DNA of 64,000 bases from Aphelocoma coerulescens (taxonomy: Eukaryota; Chordata; Aves; Passeriformes; Corvidae): the NCBI RefSeq assembly GCF_041296385.1, contig NC_091023.1, positions 2,914,924 through 2,978,923 on the forward strand, given 5' to 3'. The stretch's first letter is position 1; each line of letters starts with the position of its first letter. Positions 50,901 to 59,900 of this stretch are shown here, piece by piece. The notes below the pieces were generated by a model. The model worked only from the letters and a program-made list of their open reading frames with translations, was not told where the DNA came from and did not search any database. A program made the position numbers and the translations under genes.

Positions 50901-53900
50901 GGAGTATTACTTTGCAATATGAAGCAGGAAGAGGTTCACAGGGGAACAAGCCATTACAAAGGGTCCAAAGATGAGAAAAGCTGCAGGTAAAACATCTTCT
51001 TAAATATTGCTGTTGGAAACATTCATCAGAAGCCTTGGAGCTCCTGGCTGTAGCGTTTGCAGAGGTGCTTCTGACAGGAGTGCTGAGAGAATCTGCTGTT
51101 ACTGCCTGTAGCAGGCTGTGAGAGGGTTCAAATGTGACTTAGTTCAATTTTGAAACCTGTGGTTACATGGATTTTCAGGTTCTTCTTTGTCTTCTGAAGA
51201 AACAGATTTCAGTGACCACTCTACAATCAGAAGTCTTTTAAACTGTAGTGCTGCCTGAGAGGGGGTTGTAGTGAGGTGAGTGTCAGTCTGTTCTCCCAGG
51301 GAACAAGGGACAGGACAAGAAGAAATTGCCTCAAATTACCCCAGGGGAAGTTTAGGTTGGATATCAGGGAAAATTTCTTCCCAGAAAGGGCTGTCCAGCC
51401 CTGGCACAGCTGCCCAGGGCAGTGGTGGAGTCCCCATCCCTGGAGGGATTTAACAGATGTGTGGATGTGGCACGTGGGGACATGGGTTAGGAGTGGCTTT
51501 GACAGCACTGGGGGAATGACTGGACTCGATCTTGGAGGGCTTTTTCAGCCTAAAGGATTCTGTGATCCTACTAAAGGATTCTGTGATCCTACTTAAGCTG
51601 TACTTTGCTATTTTGAGGTTCTGGGAGGTCTGACTTACAAAGTGACTCGTGAAAGCATCCAGCTACTCAGTTACCCTCTGCAATATCCAGGTAATTGCTG
51701 CTTTTCATCTCTGCTACGTCCTTTGGGGTGTGGAATGACTTTTCCTAACAAAGCAGAGCCTGGTGCCCTGCAGCTGAGTGCCTGGTCTCAGAGCAGGCAA
51801 TTTGCTTCAATTTAATGTCATCACAGAACTTCCCTGAGATCTGCTCACCTGATGTTTCATGTGGTTGATGAGTGATAATGAACAAAGATTTTAAAATACA
51901 TTTTTGCAGCTGGATTTTGAGAAGTTGGTAAAAATGGAATAGGTGTTTTTTCTCCCCATGAACCAGGCAGGGCCCCAGCACATCCCAGCACAGAGGGATC
52001 AGCCTCTTCTATAAAATCAACAGTGCCAGGAGCCCCATTGTGCCTGGCTGCATGCAAATCCTGTGATATCAGGAGATAAACCTGCAGCTCTGTCAGAGCT
52101 TGGAATCCTGCCTTATTCTTGCTCTGAGCCTCAGGGCAGGCTTTCACAGCCAGGCTTTTGGGTAAAACCAGGGCTTGGAGAGCACCTTCCTCTGGAATGC
52201 ATTTACATCTATCTCAGTCTTGGTTTTAAGCACCTTCTGAAAGCTGGACTTCTTTGGTCCTAATTGAGCATCTGGAATATTACTGGGTGTTAAATCTTCC
52301 TCTGAACTCACCTGAAGTTGCTGCTCTTTGGTTTCTCACTTTATGGAAACCTGGCTGTTCCTCACGACCATCCAACTGCAACTCCATTCATGGCTGAGCA
52401 CTGACATGTTCTTAATCACAAATAATGTAAATACCTCAATTTAGCTTTTTTCAGGGCTTTGAGGAAGTCTTGCAACAAGCCCTTGTTGCCTCGCCCTGGA
52501 GCGCTCAACTTAAATTCAGGGCTGTTCCTGGTGCCCAAATTTAATAAATGGGAGACTGTGACCTCCTCAGTTGTGTCTCCAAGCAGCTGCTGTAATTTCA
52601 GAGGTTTCTGGCTCTGTGGGAGGCTTACCCCCCTCCTCCCCTCTGTAGCTGCGTGTGTGGCTGTGCTCATATCCCACAACTTCACAGATCCGGGGCAGAC
52701 AAAAGGAGCCGGAAAAGCCCGTGGGCATCCCATGGGTTTGACAGGATCCTTCCCCTGTCTCTTTTGAGTGGCTGCACAAACAGCTCTGAGAAGAAAACAA
52801 AGTGTGTGCGCTTATGTGTAACACTCAGGGATTGACACAGCTTGGGGAATTTGGGATTCCAGGCAGGAAGATGAAATCAGTAGGATTCATCTCAGTATGT
52901 CCTTGGAAAAACGTCTCACCGAGCTGGGATTGCTGTGGCACAGCGGTCACTGGCTAGGCTCTGGGACTCTGCTTCTCTTAGCAAAGCTAGAAATGGTGGG
53001 TTTGCTGGATTGGTTTTAAGGGTTTTCAGTACAGGATGGTCAGATTCACCAGGCCCTCACAACAAAAATGTCAAATTGCTAAAATCACCTTTGTCCTGGT
53101 CTGTGAGGATGTGTGTGTTGGTTGCTCAAAAGTGGTTATAGTCTACTAATTGTGGCAGAGTTTGTTTAACTGAACTTTGTTCTTTGTGACTGATGAAAAT
53201 GGCCTTTAAAGGAAGCCTGATTGCAGTGGGGACTGTTGCAGTAGCAGTATTTTTGTGTTGTTTTCCCTCTTTTGACAAGAATCACTCCAAGAAGTGGTGA
53301 TTAATATTGTGTTTTGAATTGTATCTAGTACAAACCCACAATAATCAAATTGTGTGGTGATTCTAAATTGGCACTGGTCTCAACTGGGGGAAGATTAGCC
53401 TTGAACTGCTATTGTTTGCTCTGAGTCTGTTGAATTTGTTGGTGTTGGGTACGTTTTTTTCCATGCAGAAAACAAGGAAATAATATTGATAAGCAAACAC
53501 AATGTGGATGGTGGGACTGTTTCACAAGATAAGATTTCAGTTTCCGTATATACTCGCCTGGGAGTCAATCGTCCTTTTGGGTGCTCAACCACTGTAACGT
53601 GGAGAGAAAACAACAGAACGTCACAGTGACCTGCTGGAAACTTCCCTGAGTGCTGGAAAGGGAAAGGCATCAGCAGAAGAGCTACCATGAGGAGATGAAT
53701 GGGTGCATTGTCCAAACCAGCCTGACTCGTTCTGTAGATTTTAAATCCACTCTTAAACAATCTCTGATTGAAAGCTTCAGATCATTGCTTGGTGACTCTT
53801 ATAATTAAAAGCAAACTAGTTCAGCAAGGGCCATTGGGTGTGTGAGGAGTTAATCAGCTTAAACTCACACCCAGGAATCTCTTTCCTCCCTTCATCATGT

Positions 53901-56900
53901 GCTGGGTGAAGAGGTTGAGGTCTTTGGGCCCTGTAATTAGTGCTTTTACACCTGAAGCTCTGTACAGGTAACCTGCTCCTCTGACTTACCAGAATCTGCT
54001 TTGCCACCTCCATTTTTAATGCTGGCTTTTAGAACTGCCTGATTCAGGCATTCAGGGCTGTGTAACTTCATTTTAATGTAGGATCTTGGTTTTTCTTTCC
54101 TCTTTCCAAGCCTTTTCCATCTGTCTCATATGTATCAAATTCATCAAGTGTCCAGCCCACAGGGGTAGGACCTTCTCTTTCTCATGCCTCTCTTGGAGTG
54201 CAGACCAGAGACTTCAGCTGGCCATGGCTTAAGTGTCTCCTGCACTGCAAGAACCTGTTCATACCATCCCCACATAAGCACTTGTTATCAAACAGAGGGG
54301 TATCTGGATTTGTTTGTGTTGGAAAAACCCCCCAAGGCCATCGAGCCCAAGCATTCCCCCAGCACTGCCAAGGCCACCACTGACCCATGTCCCCGAGTGC
54401 CACATCCACACAGATTTAAATCCCTCCAGGGATGAGGACTCAACCACTGCCCCAGGCAGCCTGTTCCCATGTCTGACCATCCTTTCTGTCAAGAAATACT
54501 CCCCAATACCCAGCTTAAACCTCCCCTGGCCCAGCCTGAGGCTGTTCCCTCTCCTCCTGTCCCTGTTCCCTGGGAGCAGAGCCCGACTCCCCCCCGGCTG
54601 CCCCCTCCTGTCAGGGACTTGTGCAGAGCCACAAGGTCCCCCCTGAGCCTCCTTTGCTCCAGGCTCAGCCCCTTTCCCAGCTCCCTCAGCCGCTCCTGGG
54701 GCTCCAGCCCCTTCCCAGCTCCATTCCCTGCCCTGGACACACTCCAGCCCTCAATGTCCTTGTAGCGATGAGCCCAAAAACACTGGTTGATGCATCCCAT
54801 AATATACCGCAGCCGTAATTGTCACTAATTTAGTGGCACTTCTGGGCTTCTCCAGAGTGCTCCCATCATTCTTCACTCAACCAGAGTTGTTTTCTTTTGC
54901 AGGGCTCAGGCTCAGTTAGGAAAGGGTGTCAGGGCTGTACAGGGAACAGGATCAGACCTTGAAGGAGGGAAAAGAGCAGAGGATTTCTTGCCTATTCTTC
55001 CTCCCAGGGCAGTAAAACCTTGGCTTGACTCATCCACAACATGTAAATTCCCTCTAGTGCAGCAAGGAGAGCTCATTGGGCTGCGCTGGGCTCTCCTGTG
55101 CCAGCTCCCTGCCAGAACTAGTCCCAGCACGAGGGAGAAGCGGAAAATGCTCCCAGGTGTGAGGAGGGTGGGATTGGGAGAGCTCTCGTTGACGTCTCCT
55201 TAAGCTTCCCTGGAGGTTCTTGCCACCAAAGAGGGCAAAACCCCCCAAATACACAAACAGTGGTGGTGAAGGGGTTCCAGACACCACTTGTGCTTCTGCC
55301 CTGTGGATGCTCTGATTGCTGTGGGTCACTGGAGTTATCACAGGTGCCTGAGTTTTAGCTGGCAGCAGTGAGTTTTATTTATTTATTCATTTTTAAAGGT
55401 GGGGAAGAGAACAGCAAACAGTTCTAAGGTTACCAAGAGTCAAGTGTGTCAAGCAGAGAGCATGGAGATAAGTACATCTAGACATAAACAGCCTCCAGCC
55501 ATGGGGCAGTAAACACAACTGTACCTGCAGTGGTAACTCAGCAGCAAAGCAGTGTCCTCGGAGCACATCCGTGGTGGGGAAGCACTTGGCACATCCCACT
55601 GCTTCCATGGGCACCAGCCCCGTGCAGGATGGGGATGGGACCACGCTGCCCAGTGCAGCTGGCTCGTGCGTGCCCAGAAGCTGTTGGGAAGTGCAGAGCT
55701 ACACCCTGCCAGCACCTGGAGTGTGCTTGATTTCCTTTCTGGGCTTCACCCCACTCCTTTCAGCAAAAATGAGCCTCAGAACTTGGCCTTGAACTTCGGG
55801 GCTTTTTGTAAGTGCCATTTTAAAAAAGGAGGCAGACAAGTTTTGTTCATGCTCAAATGACCTCAGGTGACTTGCAAATCTGGACTGAATTTTAATTAAT
55901 GTGTTGATTTGTTTCCAAAGTTTATCTGTGGTTCCTCTCTCCCTCAGATCAAGCCTCGGAGGTGCAGGTGACAATGATGCTGACGGAAAGCTGTAAACTC
56001 AGAGGGCTTCACCACAGGTAGGGCAGGCAGGGCTGGTGGCAAATCCATGTCACTGTGAGGTGGAAGTACCTGGGCTAAAGCTCCCTGGGAAGAGGGAGCT
56101 GTTTGTTGGGAATTCAGCAACACTTCTGTAGAATCATGGAATGCTGGGCTGGTTTGGGTGGGAAGGGACCTTAAAGCTCAACTCTACCATGGGCAGGGAC
56201 ACCTTCCACCAGACCAGGGTGCTCCAAGCCCTGTCCAACCTGGCCTTGGGACACTTCCAGGGATGGGGCAGCTCTGGGCACCCTGTGCCAGGGCCTCACC
56301 ACCCTTCCATGGAAGAATTCTTTCCCAAGATCCCATCTATCCCTGCCCTCTGGCAGTGGGAAGCCATTCCCTGTGTCCTGTCCCTCCATGCCTTGTCCCA
56401 AGTCCCTCTCCAACTCTCCTGGAGCCCCTTTACGCCCTGGAAGGGACTCTGAGGTCTCCCTGGATCCTTCTCTTCTCCAGGCTGAACATTCCCAGCTCTC
56501 CCAGCCTTATATAGTAAAGGCCTTGCCTAAAATACAGGAGTAGCAGGTTCCTGGTGAAACATACTTAAAATAGAAACCAAATGAACCTGTCCCGCTCTCA
56601 TCATTCCAAACGAGCTCTTGTCCTCCTTTTTATAAGGCAAACTCTTCAAAAAAATTCCAAAAAGCTTTTCTCCCCTACCCTGCCTTTAAAGCTGGGACCT
56701 TCGTGGGTCTCTAGAGCTCATGGATGTGACACCTGGCTGTGAGAAATCTTCAGGAAAGAGCAAGAAAATTCAAAAGTCAAAATTAAAAGCAATTGTGAGT
56801 CATTGGTGACTTTTACTAATGGTTTCCAATGGAAAATACAGGTATTTAAAAAAGTGGTTAATGGAAATTGAAACTGTATCCAGTTTGGTTTGAGTTTCTA

Positions 56901-59900
56901 TGAATTTACATATTGATATATATATAATAATATATTCCTTCTGAGGAAGATGTGCAGAGTCACTGCAGCATGGGGGGTTACCTGAGCCACAAAAGGCTTG
57001 GAAAGGAGCTTTAAAGTGGCTGGTTCAGAACTCAAATGTTCTGTTCTGTCACTTTGCAGTGGATCAAACATGATGTCGTGACTTTTTTTTTTATTAAACT
57101 GCTGTAACGGAATTATATGTTTTATATCTGTGGTTGATTTCGAATGCTACACTTAGCAGTTCAGCATATAGCACTTCTGAGTACAAATGGTAACCTGTAT
57201 TCACAACAGTTTATGTCAGCCCTCTTGGACCAAGTGAAAACGTTTGGAGGGTTCTTCCTAACAGGAAAGTAGTCAAATATTTTGTTTATTAAAAGAAGTA
57301 ATGTCTAGGGCTTCAATTACTCGGACATGTTGTGCTCTGCATCTCCTAATACAAGATTCAATGCTTTTCTTCCATGCTGAATTAATTTTGTTACCATGTT
57401 TAGGAATCAAAAGTATTTTTATCAAATTCCAGTTCCACAAGGTTAGGAATTTCTCTGTCTTCCAGGAATCTGCTGCCTATCACTCATGTCTGTATAGAGG
57501 AGGGAGAGAAACCAATGGTGCTGCTGCCCTACATGAACTGGGGGAACCTTAAACTCTTCCTGCGACAGTGCAAGTTGGTGGAAGCCAACAATCCTCAGGT
57601 ACCCTCGGGCATGGGGGACTTTGTGCCCATTAAGCCTCCAGTTGGTCTGGCACCTGAGTTTGTGCCACCAGAGGAATGGTTGTGGCACTCTCCTGTTTGG
57701 TGTGACAGCAGGAGAACTGCAGAGGTGGCTCCCCAGCAGGTGTTTGCCTTGATTCCCACCAGGAGAGCATTCCTGGCTGTTTATCCTGGGTGTTCAGAGG
57801 GCTGTTTATCCTGGGTGTTCAGATTGAGTCATGTCTCAATCAATGCATCCTAAAATAGTATCAACAAATAGAGAAAATTGTGGATTAAGTTAGGGGAAAT
57901 TGTGGATGGAGAAATTTCAGATTTACTGATACTACTTTTGGTATCCCGAGCTATAAATGCGTGCAAGATTTTAATTATGATGGGACAGTGAAGTTGCAAA
58001 AGGAGCTGCAGGAACAGCCTTTGACACTAGTTTTGGAGAGCAAAAAGGATTTTGACTGGAAGTAAGCTGGTTTCCAGGGGAACAACGTGAAAAAGGTGTG
58101 GGAAGAGAGGTAAAATGGACCATTTTTGCCTATGTCCACCTCTAATCAAAGGAAAAGTAGGTACAAAGAGTGAGGCAGTTGCAAGATGGGAGTATTTTCC
58201 CTTGGCACATCAAAAAAAAGAAGTTAAAATTTAGAGTGAGGCACCTCCATGAGTTTCAGTAGGTGGTCATATCTGTGGGGACTACAAGGGGAGGGGAGGG
58301 GGCACTGGGACCCAGCAAACCCAGTAACCCTGCAGGTGCTGGGCTGAAGGGGCTGATGGTTGCTGCTCTGGGCTCTTGCAGGCGATCTCCCAGCAGGATC
58401 TTGTACATATGGCCATCCAGATCGCCTGTGGCATGAGCTACCTGGCCAGAAGGGAGGTCATCCACAAAGACCTGGCTGCCAGGAACTGCGTGTGAGTACT
58501 GTCCCCTCAGCAGCTCCCTGCAGTCAGCCTGAGCTCTTCTTCACAATGCAGGTTCTGGGTCACTGGTTTGGTCAGTGAAATTGTTTTCCTCCAAAGCCAA
58601 GGAGAAGCAGGAAGAGTGGTTTTAAAGGACACAGAACATCCTCTCTGTAAATGCTTCAGCTGGGTTTGTCTATCACTTTTTCAAAGGCTTGGAAAGAACT
58701 AAAGCTTCCCTTCAACTTTAATAAATCTTGGAATATCTTTGACAGTTTATCGATGGATAGATTTTTGTTTGAAGTTGGTTTTCTTCATTTTTTTCTCTTA
58801 AAAATTGAGTTAAAGACTTTGTTCCTTGGTAGATTTCTTAGTTGCCAAATGATGGATAGATGCAAATGTGCTCTGGAATGGCAGGAATGCCACAGTGGGG
58901 TTTGAGACCATCTTCAGGCTGGAATATACCCCAAAATGCAGAGATGGGGGTGTTTGGTGGCCTTCTAGAAACCCAGTCACTCAGTGACCACCATCTCTGC
59001 TCACTCTCCATCTGCTCTTGTGCCACATAAGGATGCTCAGGATGAGAGATTCTGTTCCTCATTTCTGCTGCCTTTCCTCACTGGTGAGCACACTGAGGAG
59101 GAAGTGGGACCACAGGAGACAGAGATCACAAACATCAGGGACATCACCTGGAGCTTTATGTTTGGAAAGAGAAAGAGCTGCCAGTAGCCAGGGTCCCTGA
59201 AGGACTTTGTTCCACCTGCCCCTCTTTGTTCCCCAGGTTTGCTCTGGGTGGTGAAAGGCTGGGAAGTGCATCAGACCTGTGTCCTAATTTTGGGAAGGGA
59301 GCCAGGATTCCAGTGATCTTGGCAGGTTTAAGGGAGGAAATGCTTTTGGTCTCATGTGCCCATGACACAGTTGGGTCCAATTACAGTGGACATGAGGATT
59401 ACACAAGTCAGGGCTCTCTAATCGCTGGGGAACTGCCCTTTGGATTGAATTTGTTTTCAGATGGGTCTTCTAGGAAATTCCCTCAACAATGACTAGATCC
59501 TGGTCTGTAAATTTTGAGGATAACAAACTGGCCTGAAAGTGCATAGAGATAAGATAAATAAAAAGGTATCTGAGATAGTAAAGAGAGAACCACACAGATT
59601 GAGCATTTATATTTCATTTTTCTCATCAAAATAAAGAAATAATTGGCAAGATGAGAAAACAACAAAACCCAATTTGTTACAATGCCCCCAACCCAATGTT
59701 CTGTCTGTATTTTTGTCTATAATGTTGAAGCCAACATCTTTGCCATATTCTGACATCATCTGTTCATGAGAACACTGAACTTTATTACACACAGTTTTAA
59801 GTTCAAAGAGTTTGAATCACACCCCAGAGGGGGCAAATTCTCTGAACTATTTCGAGTCATCTTTTCTTGATTAAAATAAGTTTCCCTTAGTACCCTATTT

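Larger units (their letters stand above)
43396..55947 (+). other. RYK: RYK intron 9 (12.6 kb)
   Basis: A GT-AG intron separating the glycine-loop exon from the alpha-C exon. It contains CR1 copies at 44408, 46001, 48741, 51270 and 54308, and tandem duplications at 43963 and 51550. No exon or RNA gene was recognised; 49020-49700 is AT-rich. Confidence 0.85.

Noticed and set aside
59815..59845. Second CTCF-like motif ('ccccagagggggca')
   Set aside because: Spacing within the core is wrong by two bases, so the match fails over the key positions.
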